From Humulus lupulus (Eukaryota; Streptophyta; Magnoliopsida; Rosales; Cannabaceae), in the NCBI RefSeq assembly GCF_963169125.1, contig NC_084794.1:71769665-71833664 (forward strand): 64,000 bases of DNA, read 5' to 3'. Every line of letters starts with the position of its first letter. Position 1 is the stretch's first letter. The notes under the pieces were generated by a model, which searched no databases, was not told the DNA's origin, and worked only from the letters and a program-made list of their open reading frames with translations. Shown here in pieces: positions 34,617 to 45,384 of the stretch. A program made the position numbers and the translations under genes.

Positions 34617-37160
34617 TCAACTAATTTTATTTTCAATTTCTAGTAAAGTTTCAGCTGGGAACATTAGCTGTCCAAGTGAAATATCACTAAAACGCTTGGC
34701 CAACAATCGTTTGCGAGCAAGAAGTTGTTGAGAAACTAGCTTCATTGTTGGTCGATACATTGGTTTGGCATTTAGGCATGCAAATCCCAGCGTCGTAATA
34801 AGAACAATATCACTCTCAACAATCCGATTTCTTGGCGGTGATGGGCGATGGTCTATTATTTCAGTCAGCAACATATTTTGAATTGACGATGATGAAGATG
34901 ACAATGACGACAAAAATTCTCCAGGGTGCTTACCCATCAACTTTTCTAGTACCACTACACCAAAGCTATAAACGTCACATTTTTCCGTTGTGGCCATGGT
35001 GTAGGCAAATTCTACATGTCATTCACAACAAGATGATGTATCCTTGAGTTAAAGATTCGAATTTCTTTCCAAATCAATGATTTAATTTCACTTCAATACA
35101 TGCAAGTGTAAAGAATATTAATTTGGCAAGGGAATGTAAACATAAGTTACCTGGAGCAATATAGCCGTATGTACCAGCAATCATGGTTCGATTGGAAGTA
35201 TCGGGATCAAGTAATCTAGCGGTTCCATAATCAGACACAAAAGCCTCAAATTCTGAGTTCAATAAGATGTTGGTGCTCTTTACATCACGATGAACAAATG
35301 GAGGAGTGCAATCATGATGCATGTAAGACAATGCATAAGCTATGCCTTTGATGACGTTAATTCTCTTACTCCAATCTAATTCCACAGCTTCTAAATCATC
35401 GCTTAGAACACAAAACAAGCTTCCTCTTTCCATATACTCGTAAATAAAAAACATGCTTCTTTTGTTCAAACAGAATCCATAGAGTCTTATGATATTTTTG
35501 TGACGAATTTTAGTCAACGTTTCTACCTCATTCTCAAAACTCTTTCTGAATGATACTTCTTCTGCCTCTGAACTGTGAAGCTTCTTCAAGGCGACTACTT
35601 TGCCACTAGGTAGTTGTGCTCTATACACACTACTGTAACCACCTGTTCCAATGCAATATCGAATGTCAAAATCTTCCGTTGCTTTTAGGATATCTTCAAA
35701 TGCAATTTTCCCATCATAATTCCATACAGACAATATATCACCATTTTTTGAAGCTCGTTTAGTAGGTTGGACTTGTCTAGTTTTGAAATGACACTTATCG
35801 TCCAACAAGAATAAAATGATCAAATAAAAGGCAAAGAAGGCCAAGACGACGCAAATAATGATCGCAACTTGAGGGGTAGACTTGCGGGTAGACTTGGGGG
35901 TAGACTCGGGGCAATGAATGGGAGGGTTGAAAGAAATGATGTCACCTTCATCTCCACATAATATATGCTTTGTAGATTCAGTGACATACTCTTCGCCGGT
36001 TGGACCCTTTAAAGAGCTGTAAGAAAGATCCGAAGACTCTAATATTGTCAAGCAGGCAAATTCAAAAGGTATGATCCCAGATATGTTGTTATGTGATATG
36101 TCCAAGGAAGTTAGTTTTCTGAGCATTACAATATTTGAATCCATGGAACCATATATTCTATTTGAACCTAGTGAAAGAACTTCAATTTGATTGTAAAGCC
36201 GTAAGAATTGGCATAATTAGACAACTGAGGTTGTTGGAACTAACATCCAGAAATATTAAGTTCTTCAAATTTGCAATTTCTAATGGAATGCAACCAATCA
36301 ATTGATTTTGGTTAAGGACTAACGACTCTAGGTTTCTTAGTTTTATAATTTCTAGAGGGAGTGGACCATCGAAGTCGTTTGAACTAAGGTCCAACTTCAC
36401 CAAATTGGTTAGATCACCCAAAGCCGGAGGTATGGAACCATTGATTTTGTTGTAGGAAAATGATAGGGAAGTCAATCTGTTCAACTGGATTATACTGGAC
36501 GGGAGGTGTCCTTGGAGCCTGTTTTTAGACAGGTCAAGAGAAACCATGTTCTTCAGCTTTCCTAAATCAATTGGAATAGACCCACTAATTTGATTAGATG
36601 ACATATGTAGATAAGTGAGGTTGGAAAAAAGAGCAACAGTTGAAGGAATTGGACCGCTAAAATGGTTATGGCTCAAATTTAATGCAATAAGATTCTTTAA
36701 ACTACCCAATTCTCTTGGAATAGAACCATTTAGGTTATTCTTAGAAAGATCAAACACCATCAACCTGGAGAGGTTTGCAATTGAAAGAGGTAATTGGCCT
36801 GTTAGATAATTTTTGGAAAGGTGAAGGTGGGTGAGCTTTGAAAGAGTACCTATGTGGGATGGAATAACTCCATAAAGCCCGGCATAGGAAAGATTCAAAA
36901 GGACTAAGTTTGGAAAGCAATACCAGTTGAATTTCTCCAATAACCAGAGTTCACAATATTCACAATAATAATAATCAGAAAGAGTAATTTGAGTAATTTG
37001 TTCAGCGGGGTCGCAAGTGATACCAGACCAAGTGCAATATTGGGTTGCATTGTAGACAGAGTCGTGGCTGCACCACCCACTTTGGAGCAATGAAAGCACT
37101 TCTTGTTGTTCTTTGTAGTACGGTGAAGCTTGAACTAGGACATTGGCTGCATAGACTAGT

Positions 37161-37599
37161 TGTTAGCCCAAACCCAAACCAAAAGAGTGGCCCAATAACT
37201 CTTGACCCAAATCAGATACAAGACAAAATGGAAGGCTGGTTTGATGAGTCGACAGCAGGAGTAGAACCCAGCCCTCTGCGTGAAACCAAAGAAGGCAGCA
37301 AGAAGGAGTGGAAGTCTCATACCAGCAAGGGTGGGAGAGTGAGAACGCGTGCGACTCGAGTGCGCGTGAGACCCCGCTGGCTCCAAGAGTTTGTTAGAAG
37401 GGAAAGACGCTGAAGAAGAGTTTGTTACGCTGGAGAAGGAGCAGAGGAGTAAACTGATTTTCTGTTATTGTAATTTCCTAATTACTTTGTTTAAATAGCA
37501 AGATTGTATTCAATGAAAGGGTTGTTGATTGTTAAGCTTAATTGCTTTTGGAGTTTTGTATTGACTCGAAGAATACATTTCCCTGATACTGAGCTATCA
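37161..37599 (+). repeat. 5' LTR of the chromovirus
   Basis: 439 bp, TG...CA ends. It is followed at 37601 by TGGTGCTTTCACTGACTC, the likely primer-binding region. Confidence 0.9.
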
Positions 37600-37630
37600 C
37601 TGGTGCTTTCACTGACTCTTCATCTTCAGC

Positions 37631-39850
37631 ATGAAGAACGAGGAACTCGCCGCCATGATTCAAGCTCTGGAAACTAATTTCCAGAAACACTCAGAGGAGC
37701 AATTCGCTCGATTCATGGCACGATTGGATGAGCAGGTGGCTCGTTTAGATGACCGTGTAAACCAGCTACAATCATCCTCGTCAAAACCGCAAGTGGTTAA
37801 CGGAACTGCGAGCAGTGGCATGGTTTCACCGCCTGGGCAACGACCGGAAGCTACAATTGACTCTCGGGATGTGAATTCAATTCTCAAAATTATGAGAGTG
37901 AAGGTCCATCGTTTTGACGGAACGAATGTAGAAGACTGGGTTTACAAAATAAATAAATTCTTTGATCTGCACGGTGTCTTACCCGATATTAGATTGGCTA
38001 TGGTAGCATTTCATCTTGAGGGAGCTCCTTCAACTTGGTTTCAATGGATGGAAAAGGGGGGAGGGTTTTCGGATTGGGAGTCCTTTTTGCGGGCATTACG
38101 GTTACGTTTCGGAGTATCGATTTATGATGATCCATTGGGCAGGATTGCTAAGCTTGTCCGGACGGGGCGTGTGTCGACTTTTAGAGCGGAATTTGAAGCT
38201 TTAATGACACAGATTTCAGGGGTTTCGGAACAATACTTTCTGAATTTTTTTGTGTGGGGCTTGAAGAATGAGATACGCAGAGAGTTGCTAATGGCTAAAC
38301 CCGTTGATTTGGTGGATGCCATGGCCAAGGCTCAATTATTTGAAGACCGCCATGACGATTTGTTGGGCCGTGCTCATGGCGAAAGTGGACGTTCTGGCTG
38401 GTCACCTAAGTTTCCGAAGTCATCAGCTCCAGCGGCTCAAAATGAGGCAGGTTCCGCCTCCGTTGGGTCCACTTCCAATGTCACAGCAGCTTCAAAGTTT
38501 CAAACACTCAACAACACTTCCTTACCGGTTAAACGGTTGTCACCTGCTGAGATTAAAGAGAAGCGTGAAAAGGGTTTGTGCTTCACGTGTGATGAGAAAT
38601 ATAGCTTCGGTCATAAATGCAAAAACAGAGTACTCATTTTATGTGCCCAGGGAGAGGAAGAAGAGGAAGAGGATACACCTGCGGGCGTAGAGGAATTGGC
38701 AGAACTTGATGACTCCCAAGCAGATGAGGTTAGTTTGAATTCATTATCTAATTCAACTAATCCGAGAATATTTCGCATTATGGCACACCACGGCAAGGAG
38801 CCTCTAGAGGTTCTAATTGATACAGGAAGCAACAATAATTTCATCCAAGAGGCCTTAGCAGCTCGATTGGGTCTGAATTGTGAGGTCACTAAACGATTTA
38901 AAGTATACATGGGCAATGGGAATTCTCTCTGGTGTTCACAGCTTTGCAAAGGAGTGGAATTAGTGTTACAGGGCCATAAATTTCTTGTGGATCTTTATAT
39001 TCTGCCTATTTGGGGTCTCAACGTGGTGTTGGGAATGCAATGGCTTCAAACCTTGGGGCCTTGCATCCATGATCACAAAGCCTTAACGATGGAATTTCAG
39101 TGGCAAGGGGCGGTTGTTAAATTAGCAGGATCATCGAATTTGGCAAATCATCAGTTATCATTCACGCAACTTCGCTCTTTGGTTCGAGAGGGTGATGTAC
39201 GTGAGCTGTTTAAGCTGGCCGCGGGATGTGAACAGCAGGATAACTCTGTTTTGGAGATGGCAGAAATAGAAGCTACTCTACCTATGGCTGCCAAGGGCAT
39301 ACTTACAGAATTCTCAGATGTCTTTGCTGAACCGACCCATTTACCGCCTCACCGTGGCACGGATCACCGCATTTGCTTGCAACCAGGTACTTCACCTCCC
39401 ACTTGCTATTCACTGCCTGAACTAAGTATCAACAACAAACCAGTTATGGTTCCCCAGGCCATTTTGGCTACGAGACTCGTTGGCAACAACGACCACAAGA
39501 AGCCCCAAGTACTCGTGCAGTGGTCTTTAAGTGCACCGGAAGACGCCACTTGGGAAGATTTTCAGGAGTTTTGTCAACTATACGACCTTACCAACCTTGA
39601 GGACAAGGTCGTTTTCGAGGAGGGGAGTAGTGTTAGCCCAAACCCAAACCAAAAGAGTGGCCCAATAACTCTTGACCCAAATCAGATACAAGACAAAATG
39701 GAAGGCTGGTTTGATGAGTCGACAGCAGGAGTAGAACCCAGCCCTCTGCGTGAAACCAAAGAAGGCAGCAAGAAGGAGTGGAAGTCTCATACCAGCAAGG
39801 GTGGGAGAGTGAGAACGCGTGCGACTCGAGTGCGCGTGAGACCCCGCTGA
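37631..39850 (+). CDS. Gag-protease-chromodomain fusion ORF of the chromovirus
   Basis: 739 codons without a stop. In order: an N-terminal coiled coil (residues 1-50), a gag core (about 90-250, with WFQWMEKGGGFSDW), a zinc knuckle CFTCDEKYSFGHKC (about 317-330) and an aspartic protease with catalytic DTGS (about 398-401) and a VVLGMQWL motif. Near 39390 the text jumps in frame from the region before reverse transcriptase to a chromodomain-like end (VLVQWS..PEDATWEDF), and the frame runs on into the 3' LTR. Gag would form particles and protease would mature them; a chromodomain normally guides integrase to chromatin, but here it is attached to no integrase. The precise in-frame deletion and lack of stops are notable. 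Confidence 0.85.
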   Translation: MKNEELAAMIQALETNFQKHSEEQFARFMARLDEQVARLDDRVNQLQSSSSKPQVVNGTASSGMVSPPGQRPEATIDSRDVNSILKIMRVKVHRFDGTNVEDWVYKINKFFDLHGVLPDIRLAMVAFHLEGAPSTWFQWMEKGGGFSDWESFLRALRLRFGVSIYDDPLGRIAKLVRTGRVSTFRAEFEALMTQISGVSEQYFLNFFVWGLKNEIRRELLMAKPVDLVDAMAKAQLFEDRHDDLLGRAHGESGRSGWSPKFPKSSAPAAQNEAGSASVGSTSNVTAASKFQTLNNTSLPVKRLSPAEIKEKREKGLCFTCDEKYSFGHKCKNRVLILCAQGEEEEEEDTPAGVEELAELDDSQADEVSLNSLSNSTNPRIFRIMAHHGKEPLEVLIDTGSNNNFIQEALAARLGLNCEVTKRFKVYMGNGNSLWCSQLCKGVELVLQGHKFLVDLYILPIWGLNVVLGMQWLQTLGPCIHDHKALTMEFQWQGAVVKLAGSSNLANHQLSFTQLRSLVREGDVRELFKLAAGCEQQDNSVLEMAEIEATLPMAAKGILTEFSDVFAEPTHLPPHRGTDHRICLQPGTSPPTCYSLPELSINNKPVMVPQAILATRLVGNNDHKKPQVLVQWSLSAPEDATWEDFQEFCQLYDLTNLEDKVVFEEGSSVSPNPNQKSGPITLDPNQIQDKMEGWFDESTAGVEPSPLRETKEGSKKEWKSHTSKGGRVRTRATRVRVRPR
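39617..39630 (+). promoter_or_regulatory. Polypurine tract of the chromovirus
   Basis: GAGGAGGGGAGTAG directly precedes the 3' LTR and also lies within the coding frame. Confidence 0.7.
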
Positions 39851-40069
39851 CTCCAAGAGTTTGTTAGAAGGGAGAGACGCTGAAGAAGAGTTTGTTACGC
39901 TGGAGAAGGAGCAGAGGAGTAAACTGATTTTCTGTTATTGTAATTTCCTAATTACTTTGTTTAAATAGCAAGATTGTATTCAATCAAAGGGTTGTTGATT
40001 GTTAAGCTTAATTGCTTTTGGAGTTTTGTATTGACTCGAAGAATACATTTCCCTGATACTGAGCTATCA
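39631..40069 (+). repeat. 3' LTR of the chromovirus
   Basis: 439-bp direct repeat of 37161-37599, with three differences seen by eye, followed by the CTAGT target duplication. Confidence 0.9.
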
Positions 40070-40109
40070 CTAGTCCTACAATAATGAGTATTAAAGTGGA
40101 GGATTTCAT

Positions 40110-42226
40110 GGTTTACAGAGATGAATGAGTGACTGCTTCTACGGTCAACTTGAAGACGTTATTATATAGTACTTTGCGACAGTGACACAACAATAATTGA
40201 AATCTTATTATGACTGTTAATTTATATGTTCAACTTTATCTCATATGATTTGATGAGTTTTTTAATCAACGTCATAATAAAAATATTGACTGGACATGGG
40301 GCATGCAATCAATATCAACAGCGAGCCTAAAGTTCATTTCATTACAAGCTTAAAGTACTGAAGCCAATTTTTCCATTTTCAAAATTAACTTTGCATTGAA
40401 TGATGATGATTTTAATTTGATAATCAATTGACAGAAAAGTGTGCAAGCTAATAAATAGAGAGAAAATGTTATTTGACACGGCAGGGGCTACTTCCACACG
40501 GTATCACTGGAATTTCTACATTAATTCTACGTTGTCACGTGAAAGATAAGATTCTCTTCAATGACTCCAACGTGATTGAAGGGCTCGGGCAATACTACTT
40601 TTCAATCTTCATCAACCATTACTGCAACTAACTAAATTGAAATATAGCAAACTAAATAACTACTTGGCCCCAATGAAGCTGTCGAGTTGACTGGCTTTAA
40701 ATTCCATGCTATCACGTTTCTGATGAAGTTCCAGGATCTTTACATGTTCTTTCTTCGTAGATGCAAAACGACATACATACATACATATATGTGTGCTTTG
40801 GCTACCCCTCTCCTCTATAATTAAAATTGGCATTTTTTTTACAGCATCTTTTGATATCACTTATTCATTTCAATTGAGATAATAATATGGTAGTTTATGA
40901 AATGGCTATCGCATTATTAAAATAAATATTTTTTTTCAAAAGTTCTTTCACGACAGCTTACGCATAACATCTAATTACTTTCACACAGTATCACTATCAG
41001 TGGAAATTTCCACATTTTAAAGGAGTTTTAATTACTTTGTCATGTGGAAGTTTCCACACGGTATTACTTTGTCATGTCCACTTCATATATAGTCTTGGTA
41101 CAGTTCTACTACTAACTTATATCTGTCTCACTTCAAATGTATAGTAATAGTATAACTAAACAACTACTTGGCCCCATAGAAATTTTCGAGTTGACTGACG
41201 TTAAATTCCATATATACTACCTATTCTCCTGTGATGTTCGTGGAAGGATCTTTAAATACATGACCTCTTTTCGTGTGAAGTACATAAATCTTGTCCTAAA
41301 ATTCTTTAATTTTCAAATATATAAAAAAATTAGCTACCACTAGCAGAGCAAATGAGGAAATTAAATGGATTCATTTCTTAACATATAGATTACTTATAAT
41401 CTCTCACGAGTTATTATCAATTTTGATAGATTATAAACACATTGAGGGTTGAGATTTGACTAACTATGATTTTAAAAAATGTATATAATATTTTTTATTA
41501 CTATTTCTTTTACTACTATTAATATATGTTACATAACCATTTCATTTTTACGATTAAAGGTATTTCTTAAAATTTTATCTTTATTAATATAGATGATGTG
41601 TCTAATTAATGTTGTCAATGTATATCAAAAATATATAAATTAAATAAAGCATGAAATAATTTTTAAACTTTTAGATTGATTTTACTTTCTCAATAAAAAG
41701 AATGATTTGACAAAAAAATGTTAAATAAATAAATGTAGAACATCATGTGATTTGACAATAAATATATTTATATATATGTATAAAATGTTGATATGACTAA
41801 AGCAAAATGTTACTCAAAGTTACAGATTCACTACACAAAAAAATATAAACTAAAGAGAACAAAAATTTACGTGCACGAAGAAGGACCATAATTTTGTAAT
41901 TTATATAATTTGTCGTATAAAATGATTTTTTTAAAAATTTGTGGTGTAAAATGTAATTTTCTCTTCTCCAATTACCACTAAATAGACTATATGTATGATG
42001 CCCACTTAACCTAAGGGGTATTGATGGGCTAATTGTAATCATTATAATATGAGGTGGTAGATTATAGTTTAATGGACCAACACATAGTCATTAAGATACC
42101 ACTATTTGCCTCTAATGTAATTAGAAAGTGCAAACCATCACATTATCGTTATTGTCAATTGATAGACACTTTAAATAAAGATTGTGATTATGGAATAATA
42201 TTTGTGATTATATTAGTCATATAATT
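40110..42226. other. Spacer between the two LRR-RLKs with a diverged duplicated block
   Basis: A block at about 40460-40760 and another at about 40970-41280 share ordered words: TTCCACACGGTAT-type, ACTAAA(T/C)AACTACTTGGCCCCA, CGAGTTGACTG, TTAAATTCCAT and GGATCTTTA. The left one lies upstream of the start of the broken RLK and could be part of its promoter. No gene is recognised. Downstream of 41300 the sequence is AT-rich. Confidence 0.5.
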
Positions 42227-44668
42227 CTAACAAATTTTATATATGTCTTGCTCAATGAGCTGCTTTATTGAAATTGACTGAAAAGAGTGTCGCAGTAGTG
42301 GTGTTCTTGGGAGAAGAAGCCATCGACAAACATTCACCATCGTTGGCCGAGATTTTGGCTCGGAACGCAGGCATGCTAAGGCTATTGTTACTACCAGAAC
42401 TATGTCTGAGGCAAGAATATGATTACCATGTGGAGCTGAGAGACGTGAGTCTAAGACATCTTTCAACATAATCATCGGTCCATTAGAAGACGATGATGAC
42501 CTTGACAATATCAAAGAAATAATCTCTGGCGGATGTCTTCCCATGATTGTCTCTAGTGCCACCACTCCAAAACTATAAACATCACCCTTTTCACTCAGAA
42601 CCGTGGTGTAGGCATATTCTGAACAAGAAAACAAAATATTACAATCTTATTACGTAAAATATAATAAAACCAATGTATATCGAGCTAAATATTTACCTGG
42701 TGCAACATAGCCAAAGGTGCCAGCAAGTACCGTTCGATTAGAGGAATTAGTATATAAGAGTCTAGCAATGCCAAAGTCAGAGACTAAAGCCTTCATTTCG
42801 TGGTCCAATAGAATGTTGCTGCTGGTTACATCCCTATGAACAATTGGTGGACTACAATCGTGGTGGATGTATGATAAGGCATGTGCTATGCCTGCAATTA
42901 TGCTTATCCTTTTGCTCCAATCCAATTGGGTAGCTTTGGTATCATTTCTTAGAAGATTAAACAAACTCCCTCTCTTCACATATTCATAAACCAGAAACAT
43001 GCATTGTTTGTGTAAACAAAAACCATGAAGCTTCACTATGTTTCGATGTCGTATTTTGGATAATAGTTTCACTTCATTCTTAAAACTCTTAAGAAAATCA
43101 GGTTCCTCTGCTTCTAAACTGTGAAGTTTCTTTAAGGCCACTACTCTGCCATTAGGTAGCCGAGCTCTGTAAACACTCCCAAATTTACCACTTCCAATGC
43201 AGTATTTGATGTCAAAATCCTCTGTTACCTTGATGATATCCTTGAAAGCAATTTTTCCATCATAATTCCATATATTGAATAAATCTCCATGCTTTTCTTT
43301 TCTTGCATCACTATCTTTGTCAGCCTCCCAAATTTTGAAAACTAGATATCTAATAAAAAGTACTCCAAAGAAAATGATGATTGGAACAAAAATTCCTGCT
43401 AAAAAAATCTCCTTGTTCTGTATAATAATCTTGCTATTGCTATTGGAAGAGGTAGAGAGAGATGGATCACTGACTCTGTCACTGAGTAAATTTCTGTTTC
43501 TCATAAATTCATGAGGTGGAGAAGAAACAAGAAAGTTATTTGGAATTTGATAGGCTATATTATTGTGTGACAAATCAGGTAGTATAGGCAAGAAAATGAA
43601 GGAATTAGGAATTGTTCCTGACAGTTCATTGTGGCTGAGATTTAACAGCCTTAAGTTTGACATACTCCAAAGTTGAGAAGGTATTTTGCCATAGAATAAA
43701 TTACCACTCATGTCCAAAACCTTAAGTCTTGAAAGTGTTCCAAATTCAATAGGCAGCTCACCAGAAATCTGGTTTGAGGACAAGTTAAGATACTCAAGTT
43801 GGGTCAGCTGAGTTAGCTCACTAAATAAGCAACCAGAAATCTTGTTATTTGACAAGTCTAGAGATTTCAAATTGATAAGATGGCTCATGAATAAAGGAAT
43901 TGCCCCAGTGATATTATTATCTCCAAGGAACAAATGTTCTAGTTTGCTCAAATTTCTCAGTTCCAAAGGAATAGAGCCACTTATTTGGTTCCATTTAAGA
44001 GACAGGGATTTCAAATTGGTTAAAAGGCCTATGTATGAAGGAATTGGCCCCTTAAGTTTGTTGTCACTAAGATTTAAATGGACCAAATTATTCAAATATC
44101 CTATTTCTACAGGTATAGAGCCACTAATAAGGTTAGAATCAAGTGAAAGAGAGACCAAATTGGTCAAATGACCAAGGCTAGAAGGAATTGAACCAACAAT
44201 CTTGTTTCTAGCCAGGTTTAGGGTCTCTAAGTTTTTCAAGTTCCAAATTTCCTCAGGAATTGAACCGTTAATCTTATTGAAAGAAAGGTCAAGATAAGTT
44301 AGTTTATGAAGAGTACCTATTTCAGATGGTATATTACCAATGAGTCCGTGTCCAACGAGTCGAAGACGAACAAGTTTTGGGACAGCAAAGAAGTTGAACT
44401 TCACAAACTTGTCCCTCAACTGAAACTGAGAAGGCGTTGATATTTCTATGATGCTGCCAAAACCATTGCAAGCTATCCCAGGCCACTCGCAGTGGTCCGG
44501 CATGTAGTCAGTATATCCACTCCACCATCCACTCTGAAGTAAAGCATGAGCTTCTCTGTCAAGTAACAACATGAATTGGGATGACGCCATTGATACCGTT
44601 GCTGAAGTATTTCGGAAAGACATGAACATGAACATGAACAAGAAAAGAATTGAAACAAAGGGTGTCAT
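42227..44668 (-). CDS. LRR receptor-like serine/threonine kinase, MIK2/At1g35710-like
   Basis: Two exons on the minus strand, 44668-42697 and 42618-42227 (TAG), joined by a phase-1 GT-AG intron of 78 bases, giving 787 aa. An ATG 18 codons upstream (44722) is open, but starting at 44668 gives a clean signal peptide (MTPFVSILFLFMFMF). Then come the LLQSGWW N-terminal LRR cap, about eleven LRRs (about 100-375), a transmembrane helix (about 421-445), and a kinase with loop GSGKFGSVY (492-500), Lys513 in VALKK, HRD with Asp613, DFG at 631 and GTFGYVAPE. It is an RD kinase with all key residues. The ectodomain is short for LRR-XII-type relatives, with about eleven repeats. It should sense an extracellular ligand at the plasma membrane; the ligand is unknown. 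It is adjacent and similar to the broken copy at 34617-40109. A copia element sits about 430 bases upstream. Confidence 0.9.
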
Positions 44669-44772
44669 CTTCGGTTGCCAGCTGCAGTACAGGATACAAA
44701 TTAAACAAGTTTTATGTCTCAAAGTTTAGTTAAGACGTCGAAATAAGGAAACAGATATTGGAATTTTCCACA

Positions 44773-44883
44773 TTGACCCATCTCTTCCGTTTAAGTCGTT
44801 CGTTTGACTTTGAGCTGGAGCAATACTAGTTACCATCTACGCTATTTCCGTGTTATAGTGAAGATAAAACATATAAAAGTCAA
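44773..44883 (-). promoter_or_regulatory. W-box cores upstream of the intact LRR-RLK
   Basis: Three TTGAC cores occur within 110 bases: TTGACC at 44773-44778, TTGACT at 44804-44809, and TTGACT on the minus strand at 44878-44883. WRKY factors bind such sites in defence-related promoters. TTGAC is short and chance occurrence is possible. Confidence 0.35.
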
Positions 44884-45101
44884 CGACTGACTTAAACTTT
44901 CTTTTTTCTTTTCCTAAAATAAATATAAACAAATGAAAAACCATACTATAGCTAAAGTTACACTTCAAGCAATATTTTATAACGTACTTACACTCTATTA
45001 AGAAGTGAAAATATTAGAAAATTTGCGTCATATGGAAAAGTAAAATATATGTACTCGGAGTTTTTTAAGTAGGGACGTCTAAGAGTATTTATTTTTGACA
45101 C

Positions 45102-45294
45102 TGTTAGATAGACTATGTTAGTTAGATCTATTCTGTTAAGATAGTTATTATACAGCTGTACTTGTAACTAATTATGTTAGTGCTCGGCTCTAAATCTTTA
45201 TCACTGCTTGTATATATTGAGTTTTTCAGCTCATTCAACCAATGAAGTGAATGATTCTGTTTCTTCATTTGGTTATTTTCTCACACACTTAACA
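45102..45294 (+). repeat. 5' LTR of the copia element
   Basis: 193 bp, TGTTAGATAG...CTTAACA, followed by the tRNA-Met-type primer site at 45295. Compared with the 3' LTR it lacks one 9-bp copy of AGATAGTTA near its start. Confidence 0.88.
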
Positions 45295-45384
45295 TGGTAT
45301 CATAGTCAGCATTTTTTTTTCTCTCTGCTTCCGCCATTGTTGTTGTGCTTCTTCGTTGCCTTTTTCTGGTTCTTGCTGTTCTTC

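Larger units (their letters stand above)
37156..40074 (+). mobile_element. Non-autonomous chromovirus (gag-protease-chromodomain, no RT/RH/INT)
   Basis: The element is 37161-40069 (2909 bp), with two 439-bp LTRs (TGTTAGCCC...GAGCTATCA) and a perfect CTAGT target duplication at 37156-37160 and 40070-40074. It sits in the signal-peptide codons of the LRR-RLK. The LTRs differ at about three positions by eye (about 99.3% identity), so the insertion is recent. Internally there is one long ORF and no reverse transcriptase, RNase H or integrase, so movement needed proteins from a related element. Confidence 0.92.
34617..40109 (-). pseudogene. LRR receptor-like kinase pseudogene (MIK2/At1g35710-like), disrupted by a retrotransposon
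   Basis: The start codon is at 40109-40107. The first codons, with a hydrophobic LILIIVG core, stop at a chromovirus inserted at 37161-40069. The frame resumes at 37160 with LVYAANVLVQA and the LLQSGW motif, then about ten LRRs (about 36880-36190). A frameshift near 36183-36200 shifts the frame before the last LRRs. Then follow a transmembrane helix (about 35870-35800), a kinase domain with loop GTGGYSSVY, VALKK, HRDVKSTN, and DYG in place of DFG. A phase-1 intron at 35012-35150 lies after GTYGYIAP, and the last exon ends at 34617. Two independent lesions make it a pseudogene. Its family perceives extracellular signals at the plasma membrane. It is a tandem relative of the copy at 42227-44668, with the same intron position. 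Confidence 0.85.

Noticed and set aside
36615..36809. Plus-strand frame inside the LRR region, and similar ones at 43842-44171
   Set aside because: Antisense shadows of leucine-rich repeats.
37045..37413. Plus-strand frame spanning RLK and LTR sequence
   Set aside because: It crosses the insertion junction and uses the LTR copy of the sequence at the end of the chromovirus ORF; not a gene.
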